The notes beneath the pieces were generated by a model that saw only the letters and a list, made by a program, of their open reading frames with translations, did no database searches and was not told the DNA's origin. Shown here in pieces: positions 23,941 through 37,633 of a stretch of 64,000 nt of DNA (the first letter of the stretch is position 1; each line of letters opens with the position of its first letter). A program made the position numbers and the translations under genes. The DNA is from Paraphaeosphaeria minitans. Its lineage: Eukaryota > Ascomycota > Dothideomycetes > Pleosporales > Didymosphaeriaceae. The DNA lies in contig WJXW01000003.1 in NCBI GenBank assembly GCA_015832175.1, positions 62,001 to 126,000 on the forward strand, written 5' to 3'.

Positions 23941-26900
23941 CTAATTCTTCTCTTTAAGTTTTATAATAACTCTTATAGCTACTACTATTACATTACTAAG
24001 AAATTCGCCCTAGATACGTTCACAATAGCGCTGTCTAAGCTATACCTAGTACGCCTAGCACGAAACCTCGCACTCGCCCTAGAACCTACACTACTAAATA
24101 ATCTTAAGTCTATCTGTAATCCCTATTGCTACCCTAGCTACAGAAATTATAATATTTGGCTACTAGTATAAGTTTGTAACGTCTTACCCTATTGTGCACT
24201 ACTTCTAGCTTACCTAGCACCTTTAATAGCTATAGTAGTTCCTAGCGTTACGCACCCCTCGCTAGAACTTATCTATGTTCCTTTCTATTATTATAGGCTG
24301 CGCTGTGTATAGTATTATTCTGTGCTCTTACTAGCCTACCTACCCTAGCACCTAGTATATTGTATACTTGGCCCATAGCTTATCTATACTTACCTCCACC
24401 TTTTACTACTTACTTACTGTAAGTAACTAGGCCTGCTATTACTTAATCTAGCCCTTACTATATTAATTACACCTAGCTAAGTCTATATTACTGCACACTA
24501 CCTACTACCTATCTATATACTCGCTTATCTTCCTACGCTAGCAGCTTTTGCTCTTAATAAACATGCCTATTACGTATACGTCCACTAACACTCTACCCTC
24601 CTAGATTTACCTCTCTACCTCACCTAGCTTAATAATAATAACTAAGTCTACCACCTCGCCACTACGCCCTGTACGCCCACTCTTTTAGTAGTAGTTAATT
24701 ATGCTCTATAGCATGCCTACGTGTAAAATAAATATAATACTAGAAAAGTTAACCCTAGTACTAAGCGCTAATATTACTATAATAAGCCTGCCTTTGTCTA
24801 GCTAGCTAGTAAGAATCTTAATTTAATCTAACTCACTAGCGTAGTAGTACTTATAGCCTAGCGCCCCTACTAGCACTTCGTATGTAGTCCTGCTGTAGTA
24901 GTAGATAACGCCTTTCTAGCTACTCTGTAGCTGTTCCTATTACTATTAACACATAGCTAGTGCTGCCTCTATAGCCTTACTTCACCTACACTACAACACG
25001 TAATACTAGATGTTAGGCCACACTATACTAGCCTAGATATAGGTAGCAGCTTAAATTAATATACTTCTACCTAACACCCCCTCTAGCATAGGTAGTAGCG
25101 TTGCTGTTAGTAGTATAATTAGGTATATAAGCACGTATAGATTCTGCAGCTTTACTAGCTTTAGCCGCTAATAGCTAGAAGTAATAATAAAATAGCACTT
25201 ATTAATTACTACCTACTGTAGCTACTTCTTATCCTTTAGTGAGCTAGTATACTTTAGGAACCCTACGCTGCTAGCGACATTAGCACTAACTAGTATAATA
25301 GAGGCTAGGTTTATCTTGTGGTTAACCTATTTTACGCAGTTAATACTGTGTGCGTAGATATGCGTTGCTAGGTTCTTAATTAGTGCGCGGAATAGCACTA
25401 TAACTATAGTTACGCTAGTATAGTTAAGGTAGGCTAGCACTATAAATAGTAGACTCTTATCTCTACCTATAGGGAGCACGACCACTAGCGGTGTCTAACT
25501 ATTTACTATAGCGAACATGGCCTGTTCCTACTTGTCTAACTTAAATAATATAGTAGCCTAGCTAAGTGCCTACTATATTGCTCTAGACATCGCACTCGCA
25601 GTAACACCCCTTAGTTTAGTTTTCTTCTATAGTATAACTATAGTAAGATTATCTCTTTCTTTGTCTTAACTATCTTCTTCTTCTTCCTATCGCCGCTTCC
25701 TAGCTACACTAGGTTATACCTTATGCCTATTTACACCTAGAAACTTATGCTAGTGCTAACTAAGCGGCTAGAAGGTCTTAATTAAACGTATGCTAAGATA
25801 CTTTATAATATTAATAGGCACGCTATAGTTAGCTAGGCCAATTTTAGTTGTCTGTGCGCTCTACAGCTCTAATAGGCTCTTACTATCTTTGTTAACCTTA
25901 GGCTCTTTAATTTTACCTACTTTGTCTTAGTAACCCCGCCTAAACACAGTTCTAACTACCTCTTGCCTAATCCCTACTATTGTGTGTTAGTAGTTAAACG
26001 TGTTTAGCGCTACTCCTAGGTGCTTACCTATCTTACGCTTTAGCACTTATATTAGGTAATCTATGTGCCACAGACCCTACTTATTAGCCTATAAGTAGTT
26101 AGTAAAGCTGCCGCCTAGTACCTCTATAGTTAGGTACTCTTCGAATAGCTACACGTACGCTAGGTATATAATAAGCACCTATAAGAGCTGTAAGGGTAGG
26201 AATCTTAAGATAACCTTAGGCTTATTAAACTACAACTGTGACTTATAGTAATAGACTACTATTATAATCTATCCGTCTATTATAAAAAGGTTACAGTCCT
26301 ATAGTGCTCTATTGCAGAACTGTATTAATGTAATCTTAGTGCCCTAACCTGGTATTCCCTTATTAATATAGAGATTAGTAAGCTCTAGCTCCTTAAAGCG
26401 CTTAACACTACGTAGGTACAGCTTTATATGTATAACGTTCTAAGTCCTATCTCTAGAGCAGAGCTTCTAACCCTACTTATTCTATATTATTTATTTAAGC
26501 ATCCATTGTAAGCCATTCTCTAGGCTGTTATTTCTGTGTGTAATAAAGGATATACTGTATTGTGTACACGCAATATTGTCCTAAATTAGGTTAAGCTAGA
26601 TTAGGAAACGCTAACTAGGACTATAGACCTAGAGCAGCTTACCCTAGAGTAGGTCCTCTAGCTTAGTTAATAGTTCTTAGGCTATTAGCTAGAAATAGTG
26701 TATAATAATAGGTCTACTATTAAGGTAGAAGATCTTCTTATCCTCTAACTAGAAGGTGTTGCCTACGTTACTAGTATTTATGCCAATAAACTTACTATAG
26801 ACTAGTAGACTAAGTAGCTAGCTTATTAGGCTAAAGGACCTGTCCACTAGAAAGCGCTTTCTTAGGTTAAGATAGTAGTTACGTTTTACTAAGCCCTACT

Positions 26901-28413
26901 GTTCCTATTGCATAGGCAGAAGTAGGTGTTTAACACTAATTACCTAAACGCAGTACACTATCCTAGCTACTAGATATAAATAGTTCTTTATAGTGCGCAG
27001 TTAACGTGTCTCTAAATTAAACCTAAGTATAGTAGTAAAGTAAACGAGCCCGCTCTTAAACGGACTATAGATATAGGTTATTATAATAAACATACTAAGC
27101 ATCTAGCGCACTAGGACAATGTAGCTAGCTTTGTTATTACTATCTAGGGCCTTCTAGAGTATAGTGGCTAGTAGCTTTTAGTCCTCTTTCTATAAGAACA
27201 TCTCCTACGCGTCCTTTATAGGATTAACTTTAACTTAGTAACCTATGTAGGCCTTAGGCGGGCTCTTATTACTACAGTCGCTGCTACTACTACTATTACT
27301 GTCGCTACTATTATTAGTGCTACTGCCCTTGCTACTCTCTATGTCCTTACTCTCTTTATCCACTTCTTTAGCAGCGATAATACGTAGGACATAGTATACA
27401 AATATTATAATATACCTAGTATAGCGCGCCTAGCTCTCTAGGTTCTATAGTTAGGCTATTAGCTACTAGTAGATCTTATTAGCCTACGCACTCTTTACCT
27501 ATTATTAGGTTTTACGTGGTAGTAAGGACAGCCCTTAAATGCTCTACTCTACTAGCTACTCTATAGCCTACGCAGCTTTTTGTAGCTTAGGCTTATTCTA
27601 GCGCAGTAGCTAGATCGCGTAGGTAAGGTGTACACAGTTACGGTTTATAAAGTACTCTAGCCACTCTATAAACTTTTACTAGCCTATTTTATCTATCTTT
27701 GTAACTTCTATATCTATTACCTACTCTTACTACTTCCTCTCCTCCTGCGTTTACGTGTACTTTGCTAGAATATCTTCCACCTCTTCTTTATGTGCCCTAG
27801 CGTCTGCTCTACTGTCCGCTATATTAGGGACGTAAACTATAAAGTACCACTACTATCCTAAAGTAGGGAAGAAAGACTATATTTTTACCTTCTAGTAGAG
27901 CGCATCTAATCCTGTCTTAAACGCTAACCTATAACTATTATAGTGTAGTTATATCTAGCCCTTGTTTCGCGTAAAATAGCTGCATGCTAGCTACTTATAT
28001 TAGAAGCTGTCTAATAGCGCTCCTAGGACCTAGATTAGTAGTCTACTAGCGTTTAGTAGTATAACACTGCCTAGTCCTTATCTTCTTAAAAGAGCGCAGC
28101 TTTTAATAAATTTCCTCTATTTGTTAACTAGTACACTATACTTTTAATAGAGATATATATTAAGATTTTCTATGCTAGCTTTATGCTTACTACAGTAAAG
28201 CACGCTGTACTCCTTAATAAAATAAATATATTTTTATATATTAGCTTACGCTAAGTTTTCTCCTACTAGTTACTATTGCTACTAAGAGTTCTGTTAATAT
28301 AGTAATGTTAGTACTCTGTTAGCTAGGCTTAACGCAGAAGCTTAAGCGTCCTAGCAGAACTTTATTGCAAATTAGCAGTAAAAAGTAATAGCTAAACCCT
28401 ACGCCACCACTAT
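23941..28413 (-). pseudogene. Degenerate RecQ-like helicase, copy 2
   Basis: Exactly the same length as copy 1 (4,473 bp, offset 10,991), with no net indel. The start codon has decayed (ATG to ATA; complement of 28411-28413). The Walker A motif is destroyed: copy 1 reads VVLPIGGGKS while copy 2 reads VVLPIGRDKS (complement of 25453-25482), two Gly lost by G-to-A changes. The N-terminal finger remnant and TLH-type middle segment are recognisable (28190-28250 and about 26670-26920). Preserved length combined with pure transitions indicates RIP acting on an already duplicated gene, rather than slow decay with indels. Confidence 0.8.
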
Positions 28414-28559
28414 CCTATTTTGTGAATAAGAGATGGTAGATTAGTATAAGAGGTTATGTTAAGATAAATTAGAATAAGAAAGAAATAGAAATAGCTAGGG
28501 AATAGGATTGTTTCTGCCCCTAGTCTAACGCGTTTCTGGTATTAAATCCTACCTAATTT

Positions 28560-29370
28560 GTTAACTCTAACCCTAACGCTAAGCCAATCTTAGCGCGTCT
28601 GTGACCACCGACGCCTCTTCCTCTTGGATAGGGCTAGAGCTTAGGGCTAAAGAAGGTAAAGAAGTTAAACTTATTATTATTACTATAGGGCAAGGAGATA
28701 CTAAAGAGCCGTACGCCCTCTTCTTTTATAGTAGGCAGTAGGCGTGAGATTATTAATAGGTAGTAGGTAGGGCACAAGGGCACTTTATTAAGAACATTAA
28801 CTATATACTATACACAGCGCGTTATTGTAGCTACTATAAGGTATAGATATAATATAATACTTACTAGACTAGTTTAAGGCATCTCTAACATTATAAATAT
28901 TATAAGAGGGTATGTTAGCGCACTTTATAAATTACGAGGTGGGCTAAAGAGCTAGTTTCTACACACGCGACACGCAGCTTTACCTTCTATTTATTTATTA
29001 TTAATAAGAGTACTTAGCCTGTATTACCGCTAAGGAACATTAACAAAAGAACTTAAGCAGTATCTACGCTAGTTAACTATAGAGGCGCAGTTATACGCTA
29101 AGTTTTTTTATTATATTACTAGGCCTGGCCTTGCCTAAATTATTATAGATTACTATTTATATTCGCGCTGTTACCCCTTACATCACAGTCTACTAAATCC
29201 TAGGTATAGCGCTTATAGCTATATCTAGGGTTTAGGCGCACTAGCCTTAGAAGCTCTTACTCTACTTTTTAACTCTACTACTACGCTCCTCCTTAATCTA
29301 CATAAGCTAGCTAGTCCTAGCTAAAGCACGCTTAGTAATTAAAACCCACGCAAACTAGTTAATATTAAAG
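28560..29370 (+). pseudogene. Weak degenerate plus-strand frame F
   Basis: From within the helicase block edge a frame can be read through the border at 28633 (WIGLELRAKEGKEVKLIIIT...) to about 29370, with stops at possible Gln/Trp codons. It is single-copy in the window, so no comparison is available. No recognised domain; it could be non-coding. Confidence 0.25.
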
Positions 29371-31780
29371 CGTAAGGAGGTTACTCTAATATAAGTATAC
29401 GTATTAGCGCTTCGCTAGACTATATTTCCTATATATTACCCTTACTGCCTCGCCTAAATTATCGTACATTACTATCACCTAGTGCTAATTCACGCTGTCT
29501 TTTATTACTTTACGTTAATTTACTTATTTCTCCTTACTTAGCCTAGCAGAGCGCCTTCTATTAAAGTTAATAAGAAATCACTTTATATTTAGTTCTATAG
29601 GGCGACTGCCCTACTTTTGTATCCTTTAGACCCTTACTAGATATAACATCTCTAGTATAGATAAGCGTAGTAGTAGTAGGAGGTGTATACCTTAATAAGA
29701 TGTTCCAATTACATAAAAAATAGCCTATGCTTACGCCTACTCTTAGGGTATTACACTCTATTTAGTCCGCTTCTACCGCCTTACTAATAAATAGGTAGTA
29801 TATAAGGGATAGAACTATACTCTTCTATAGATTTCTAAGTATAGGCATTGTCCTTTTGTAACGTCTTACTATATAGTTATTTTTTCAACGTCTAGAGCAG
29901 TAAATCTAGCCTCTAAAAAAAACTAAGCACGCTAAGCTTTAAATCTATTATATAGACTAACTTTCTTAAGGGTACTTATTACAGGAGGCTATAGAAAACT
30001 CTATTCTACTTATAGGCTAACTATAACAGTGCGTAAGGCGGAGCGGGTATAGTGTTAAGGTTCTTATAGGCACGTGCATAGGTGTTCCCTATAGGCTCTA
30101 AAGTTTAAGCTACTAGCCCTAGAGAGCTCTACGTAAACTATTCCCTTTTAATTTACTACACATAGCGCTAGTTCGCGTTAATTTAGGCCTTTGCTTATAT
30201 AGCCCTCTTTTTTACCTAATCCTATATAGTAAAGCAGTAGTGTATTCACATCCTTACTATCTATAAGTTAATATAGTAGTAATTTACGCTGCTTCCTCTT
30301 TATTAGCGTTAATTTGTATAAACTAGCGTTAATGTCCCTAATTTACATAATTAGGAGGTCTTACTACCTATACTAGCTCTATTAATTATATTATAATGTA
30401 GCCCCTACAGCTATACTATATCCTTGTCCTATAGACAACAACTTCCTATCTATAAGGCATGGCTAAACGTCCTTAGATAAGAAATAAGCGGCACATCTAG
30501 ATCTTTACTATCTGTGGGGCATACCTATAAGTTCTCTAATAAAGAATAGGTGGCTTATCTAGGTGCTTACTATATATTAGGGTTAGTATAGACTTAGTGC
30601 TAATTCACGCTGCTTCTTATTAATTCGCGTTAATTCGCGTTAATTTAAGGAACAAGCGGCTTATCTATATTTTTTCTATTTATAGGGCATACCTATAAGT
30701 CCTCTAATAAAGAATAGGCAGCTTATCTAGGTGCTTACTATATATTAGGGTTAGTACTAACTTAGTGCTAATATACTCTACTTTATGTTAGTTCGCGTGA
30801 ATTCGCGTTAAGATAGCCTATTTGCCTAAGTGCGAGATGCTCGTCTATGTCTTCCTTATCTATAATCTAAAGCGTAGTCTCTAGATAGAATAGTTTTAAT
30901 ACTTCTATACAGATTCTTACAATTTATAAGTTAACATAGTGGCAATTTACACTATTTCCTATTAATTCGCATTAATTAGCGTTAATTTACGTTAATTTAC
31001 GTTAATTTGCGTTACTAGGACCTTTGCTTACAAAGCCCTCTTTCTTATATAATATAGTATAGTGAAGCAGCAGCTTATTTGCATCTATAAGTCTATATAG
31101 TGGCAATTTACGCTACTTCTTGGCAATTAGCGTTAATTACTATTAAGTTAAGGAATAAGTGGCTTATCTAGATTCTTTCTATCTATAGGACATGCCTACA
31201 AGTCCTAGTAAGTTATAAGCAGCCTATCTAGGTCCTTACCTTCTATATAATCGCTACAGAATTAGTGCCAATCCACGCTACTTCCTATTAATTCGCGTTA
31301 ATTCGTATTAGTTCGTGTATATTAGTCCTATCTATGCTGGCTTTAGCTATATAGGTTGGTAGGGAGCTAGCTGTAAGTTAATAAATATAGTAGCGTGTTT
31401 TAGAAATACGCCTAGCTCTACGTTTATATACTTCTTTTCTTATATACTACGCTAGGTAGCTGCGCTTAATATAAGAGGAAGTACGCTTACTTATAAATAA
31501 CTATTTAAACTAGACACAATTTGTGTACAGTTTAAATAGTTAGTCTAATATAAGTATATAGATTAGCGCTTTACAGTACTATATCTTAGAGATTTACACT
31601 CTACTACCTTACCTAAATTATTATAAATTACTGTTACTTAATACTAGCTTACGTTAAGTTAATTTACCTTAGTTTACGTGTTTACTATTAGTTTAAATAC
31701 TTTAGCAGTGTTATAAGTGTTAATTACACTAGCGCGTGGGTTATAAATATGTAGTGGAGTATAAGTATGGGTGCTTAGCG
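29371..31780. repeat. Field of diverged minisatellites with GCGTTAATT motifs
   Basis: Loose copies of a ~250-320-bp unit (for example 30470-30660, 30660-30850, 31080-31330). Each contains a segment like AGTGCTAATTCACGCTGCTTC followed by short tandem TTAATTCGCG steps (30620-30655, 30960-31015, 31285-31310). A TCTAGGTGCTTACTATATA block recurs at 30510-30590 and 30740-30770. No gene supported. Confidence 0.6.
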
Positions 31781-31859
31781 TGTTACTATATCTTCCCTAC
31801 TTACTACTTTCTATTCTATCTCTTTTTATCTTACCTACTACTTCTCGCTTAAATATATA

Positions 31860-33603
31860 TTAGATAGCTGTCCTTAAGAATACTACTACTTACTATAATA
31901 GTGGCCCCTATAGCTTTCCTCTAGCTGCTAAAGATCGCGTTTTTTATAACTTTAGTTATAACCCCCCTAATAAAGCGTATAAATAGCTCTTCGCACGCTA
32001 GCTTACTATTCTACTACACTTATAAAGCTTATAAACCCCCTATTACAGCGCTAAATAGTTACTTCCTAACAACGCTAGCCACTATAAGCTAGTCCTAATT
32101 ACTCTATTACTCCTATCTACTATTAGTTTAATTCGCTAGATGCTCCCCCTTAACACGCTACCTAATAATACGTAGTAACGTCTTATTACCACTACCTAGT
32201 AACTTACTGTGGATCCTAACTATTAGAACGCTAATAATAATAATATTAAAGACCTAAGTAGGGTGCCTTTTTTAGCCTAGGAGCCCTCCTTAAGGCGTAC
32301 GCAGCAGCCCTCTATCTCTACTTCTACCTCTTTGCCCACTAAGCAGGTCCACTCCTAATTACTATTCTATTTCTCTTCTACGTAGAGCCCTGCGTCCTAG
32401 GTGTTACCTACCTACGTTAGGGTAATAACCCACAACAACCACCGCGCAGAATAGGACTACTAATATAGGTAGGTAGCCTACTAGTAGCGTAAGAAGGTAG
32501 TTAAGCTAAGTCTACTTCGCCCTCCCCTAAACGCTGGCTAGGTAGAAGTTAATACCTATAATAGTATTACACTAAAAGACAAGCCTAACGTTGCCTAGAT
32601 CTTTAAGCAAAACATTAGAAAGGAAGATAATAAGGGTAAAAAGTGTAACCTAATAACTATAGCTACTAGCCCCTATATAACTACCACCTATATACTAAAT
32701 TACGCACAGTCGCTTAGTAATAAAACTATATAGTAACACGCTACTACTTTCCTCTTTGTCTAGCGCTCTTATAGTAGCCCTTTCCTTATCTTTGGCTAGT
32801 TAGGGGCATTGCTAGTAGGCGAAGCAGGTACTGTGTAGGTAACATAGGCTATATCCTACGCACCTAGGAGTGTAGTAGATAAAACCTTTACTACTACGCA
32901 CTATTTAGTTAAGTACTATAAGTGCTATATAGTAGCTGTGCATATTAAATACTACTAGGTAATAGCCTTTTATAGGCGTGCCTACGCTAATAAGATAGCT
33001 AAGCTAGTAGTAGAGGGGGTACTACCTAAGTAATATAATAGTAAGGCTATTACTACGCTTATCTAAATAGTTATACCTTCTAGCTATAAGCTACCTACGT
33101 TAGCGTGGAATGCATAGAAGCTACGCCTAAACTAAGCTACTTAGTAGTATAATACTACTAAAACCCTTAACTAGGGCTTCCTATACCTAATTCTTAGCAA
33201 TATTACTTATAAGTGGGTGAAGTAGACGCTGCGCATTAGAGAGTAAAACCTCTAGCTAAAGGTAGTAAAGAAGGTTAATCTAGAAGTATACTAGATAAGC
33301 TAGAGACTAAGTGCGTAGTTAGGCGTAGATAGGTTAGTAGGTAAGCCTATTAGTAATAAGGATACACTGCTTATTAAGGCAGTCGCACCTACGCTGCCTA
33401 CGCAGATAGAAGAGGCTACTAATAGTAAAAAGGAGAGCAAGAAGAGTAAGGAGGACAAGGAGGGTAAGAAGGGCGAAGAAGGCAAAGGCGAGGGCAAGGG
33501 TAAAAAGGGCAAGGATAGTAGGGATAATAAGGGCAAAGGCAACACTAAGCTTATACTAGCTCACTTACTATAGCTAAGCCTAGTAGACATATTTACACCT
33601 TAA
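31860..33603 (+). pseudogene. Degenerate gene C, copy 2
   Basis: Copy of the gene at 1-1469, here with upstream sequence, so most of the gene is visible: about 580 codons from roughly 31860 (start codon not preserved; possibly ATG to ATA) to TAA at 33601-33603. A recognisable early stretch is FPLAAKDRVFYNFSYNPPNK. The middle reads SVVDKTFTTTHYLVKYYKC and CLN-type runs. The Lys/Glu/Gly tail is at 33408-33540. The antisense open frame at 33300-33545 is its shadow. Unrecognised family; the basic tail suggests nucleic-acid or nucleolar association (inference). Confidence 0.45.
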
Positions 33604-33855
33604 GAGTAGTCTTTCTAGCTTAGTATTAATTCCTTTTATAACGCATTTAATTACTATTACTAGGGGTTATAAATACACTCCCGCTTACGCTAGACGTATA
33701 CCTAACACTTTTCTATTCTATTTTAAACCCTAATATGTTTATAAGACAGCCTCTCCCCCTAATTTACCTTACTTATGCCCTATGTAATAGATATAGATTC
33801 TTGTGTTTCCCTTAGTCCTATAGTATACGTTACCCACTTTAAACCTTTTATTATT

Positions 33856-36800
33856 ATGTCTGTATTACATTTAAATTAGTATTGCGGAAGGGGTTTTACT
33901 AGCTCCCTAGCTAGGGTAGTCCTACTATAACTCTATATAGCGCTTAGATATATAGTAGGTCCGCGTTAGCCAGTTAAGGCTAAGAATAATCCTTCCCGCC
34001 TTATAGTTGTTACTAAAATTAATAATACTAATAAAGTGTTACTAGAATATATTAGTACTCTTAGGATCCTAGTCCTTACCCTTAATTACTTTAATATTAT
34101 AACTCTACAGCTCTTTCGCCTTTAGGCACTTATCCTACAGGATCGCCCACGTATCTTAAATGGCAAATTTGTTAATATATAAAGCGTCTTTTAATGGTCT
34201 AGTTCCAATCTAGTTAAATACTAGTATTATCCACCTAGGGCAGTAATTAGCAGGGAGAAGGTAGGACTAGTAGTTACCTTTACCCTATTTGTTTCTTATC
34301 TAAACGCAATAGGACATAACAGTGTTCCCTATATAGGTTGTCTTTTGTCTAGTAACAATGGTACATTAATCCTAAAATACTCTATTTAACTTATTTATTC
34401 TATAAAGGATAGCTAAAAGTAATAGTAGTGCTCTTTAAATAGTGTAAATTAAGTTCTAGTGTAGTTCTCTTAAACTTCTAGGATGTTATCTGTTAAAGCT
34501 AAGTACTCTATAATATTCTACTAGATCTACCCCTAGTAAGGCTGCAAATAAAGCGTTAGTGGCTTCTCTATATTATTAACTAATACGTAGTAGAAAAAGA
34601 CAAAAATCTTCTAGAGCAGTCCTGCGTAGTAGAGGCAAGGGTTCTGGTATAGCTCTAGTAGAGTAAGGGGAACATTAGTCTTATACTCTTATATTACTCT
34701 CCTATAAGCGTAGCAGGAGGCTTTACTAGCAATATTCTACTATATTCTAGCTATACTCTTTATAGTTATATAGAGATAATATAACTTTAGATTACCTATA
34801 GTAGTTAGTACAGCTACATAGCGTAAAGCCTCTACCTATATAGACGTGTTGCTAAACACTTACAGAACACCTATATAGGTAATCTAGGGATTTATAGAGA
34901 TAGAGGGTGCGCTAGCTATAGCTACTAATTACTCCTACTTTACTTTCTTAGCCTATTGCGACGCTTCCTAGAGTTAATCTATAAATCTACTACTAGTAGG
35001 AGTAGACATAGGTATAGAGTCTACGCTAGATTTAGCTATAATCTTAACTCTTTTAGTAGTAGCTTTAGAGCTATGTAAGTTAGTAGATAGTTTAACTGCG
35101 AATTTGCAAGTAAGACAAAGGTTTTAGAATATAAGTGGTATAGAGGGGAAAAGCTGTTGGCAATCTATACCCTTTACTTACTTACTATAATAGTGTGTTC
35201 TTAATTCTTCGCCTATATTCGCAACGTAGAGTTTATGTTCTTAGCGTAGGTGTTAGTGCACGTTATAGCTTACAGAGGACCTAGTGGTAATATAGGTACA
35301 GCAACAATAGTAATAAGCGTTAGGGATAACACGTAGGCTAGAGAAGGCTAGTACTAAGGTTTTAGGAACTATAAATTCTTTATATTTCTCTTATAGTGGT
35401 AGGTAAAAGTTCCTAAGCTTATTAACACTTTCTTAGATAACACGCCTCTCTTTACTAGTTATCTCTTGTCTATACTCCTTGTTAAACTAAAAAAACACCT
35501 TACTTAGGAGTATTACATATCTATATAGTATATAAGTGATAAAGTAATAGGTCTTATTATAGTAGATATATTTAGAAGTCTCTATAGTTAGCAGTAGTGC
35601 AAAAGATTTCAATCTACATTTATAGTTTAAATAACGCAGCTAAACTTTAGTGCTAACAAAAGAGGATAAACGCTAGGCAATGTTTATTATCCTAGGTTAT
35701 ATTCACACTACACTACGCCATGGCCTGCTATTCTTTAATCTTACAGGCTAAGGTGCTTTAGAACAATAGTAGTCTAATTTCCTCCCTTATACAAGACGCA
35801 CATAAGCAGGTTTATAATTAGAAGTCTTTATAGTGTTCTATTCTGCGGATAACAGGTTATCCCGCTAAGGCATTTATAAGCAGCTTACTAGAGTCTATAG
35901 TGCGATAGATATATAAATAAGTAGAAAAGAGAGAATTTTTGCGCTTTTTACACTCTGTTTATAGGAACTAAGCGCGACGAAGTAACAGTAAAGAAGAGTT
36001 AAATAAAGAGGAAGACACTAGGGTAATTACCACAAAACTACCTCTAAAACAAAAACAAACATTAAATGCGACTAGCTATTTGGCAAAGAATGGAAATTAA
36101 GACCTAAAGCGTTGGCTAGTAGACATAATAGTAGAGGTCGTGCTATATATATAAGACATGGACGCGGGGTTATCGCAAGATAATAGAGAAAAGGAACGTT
36201 ATTATATATTTACATACAAACTACTAGGGGTAGGCGTTAATATTATAGGAGGAATAATAAGCTAAGTAATTACTGTAGGTGTAGCTAAGTGTCTATAAAA
36301 TTAGAAGATAGTGTTGTAGGTCTAGAGGACAAAACACACATAGGGCCTACAGTTGTTTAGGGAAAAGGTGGAAAGACTCCTAGATATAGTTAATAGTACT
36401 AGACACAACACTATACCTAAGAGCAGTATAGCATTATTACAAAGCTCTAGTGCTAGTTTCACAGAAAATGGTTTTATAGAAAATAGTTTTATATAATTTA
36501 AGACAAAGAGGTTCTGTTCACTATATAAGAGCGTAAGGTAGGGATAGGCAGTTAGTATAGTAAGTAAGATACAACAGCGCTAGATATAGGTAGCACTTTA
36601 GTTAGAGTTTAAATTATTAAAGGCCCTAGTACAGAAAAGGAAGATACTATCTAGTAAAAGAGGGAAAGGATACGCATTTATAACAAAAAAGCTTCTATTC
36701 GCTTAAGAATTTAGAATAATAGAAGAGAAAGAACTAAGTAAAAAAACACATCCTATAGCGTAGAAGGAATTTAGTTAGTGCCTAGATGTAGGAAGAAGAT

Positions 36801-37078
36801 AGTGTCTACTTAAGGTAAGATTTAGTGTAGGCGTATTTGCAATACTACTACAGAACTCTATATTTAACACCTATATTAAATAAGGCATAACAGTTACGCA
36901 GCTCTAATAGTGGATGGACATAGTTGCGTAATATAATAATACTATCTTTAACAGCGTAATAGCTATGGCAGAAACGTATAAGATGTATATGTTAGATCTA
37001 GAGCTACTAGAGCCCTTATTCCTAGAAATGCTTTCTAACAAGGACCTAGCAGATTGTAATTTGGTTACAGGATTTTAA
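33856..37078 (+). pseudogene. Degenerate gene B, copy 2
   Basis: Matches 1722-4944: ATG at 33856 and terminal TAA at 37076-37078 both kept. Same frame change near 35155-35215. Extra Gln-to-stop and Cys-to-Tyr changes relative to copy 1. Function unknown. Confidence 0.5.
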
Positions 37079-37633
37079 CTAGCAAGTAGTTAAAGGCTCC
37101 TTAAGGATCTTAGCAATAGGTACATTATATAGGGAGAAACTTAGTATAATTATTATTCCTTAGTATTACGTATATAGGGGTTATTATGCCCCTTCTTCTC
37201 TATATCTTCTATTCTATTTTAAACCCTAATCTATTTATAAGACAACCTCTTTTCCTAATTTAGTTAGCCTTACTATCCTATTTTGTGTACCCTACCTTAT
37301 GTAGTTATGCTTTGTCTCGCTCGCTAATAGCTAAGAGAAATGTTAGATATATAGGTTTTATGGCTAGTCTAGGGTAGTAAGCTTTACTATTATAGAGGAT
37401 ATGTTACTAACCTACACATGCGCTTTACTTCTGTTTATATTTTGTTTTTAATATTTACATTACTATAACTATTCTTCTATATAATTTTCCCTCCTTGTCT
37501 ATTAGCAAGTCTTATTCTGGCGAATAGTTACTTATGTGTCCTATACGCTGTATATAAGGTTAGTAGTTCTTATGTTTCCCTTAGTCCTTATAGTGTGCGT
37601 AACTTACTAGCGTAGGTTAAATCTTATGTTATT

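Larger units (their letters stand above)
17640..28632. repeat. 11.0-kb helicase block, tandem copy 2
   Basis: Second head-to-tail copy of 5947-17639, with transitions as the main differences. It has a shorter minisatellite (5 units) and a shorter AT-rich spacer. It ends at the conserved ..CTCTTCCTCTTGGATA edge; beyond it the sequence is unrelated to that after copy 1. Confidence 0.85.

Noticed and set aside
28660..28700. Possible intact small gene after the block edge
   Set aside because: No open frame of meaningful length without stops; left as weak frame F only.
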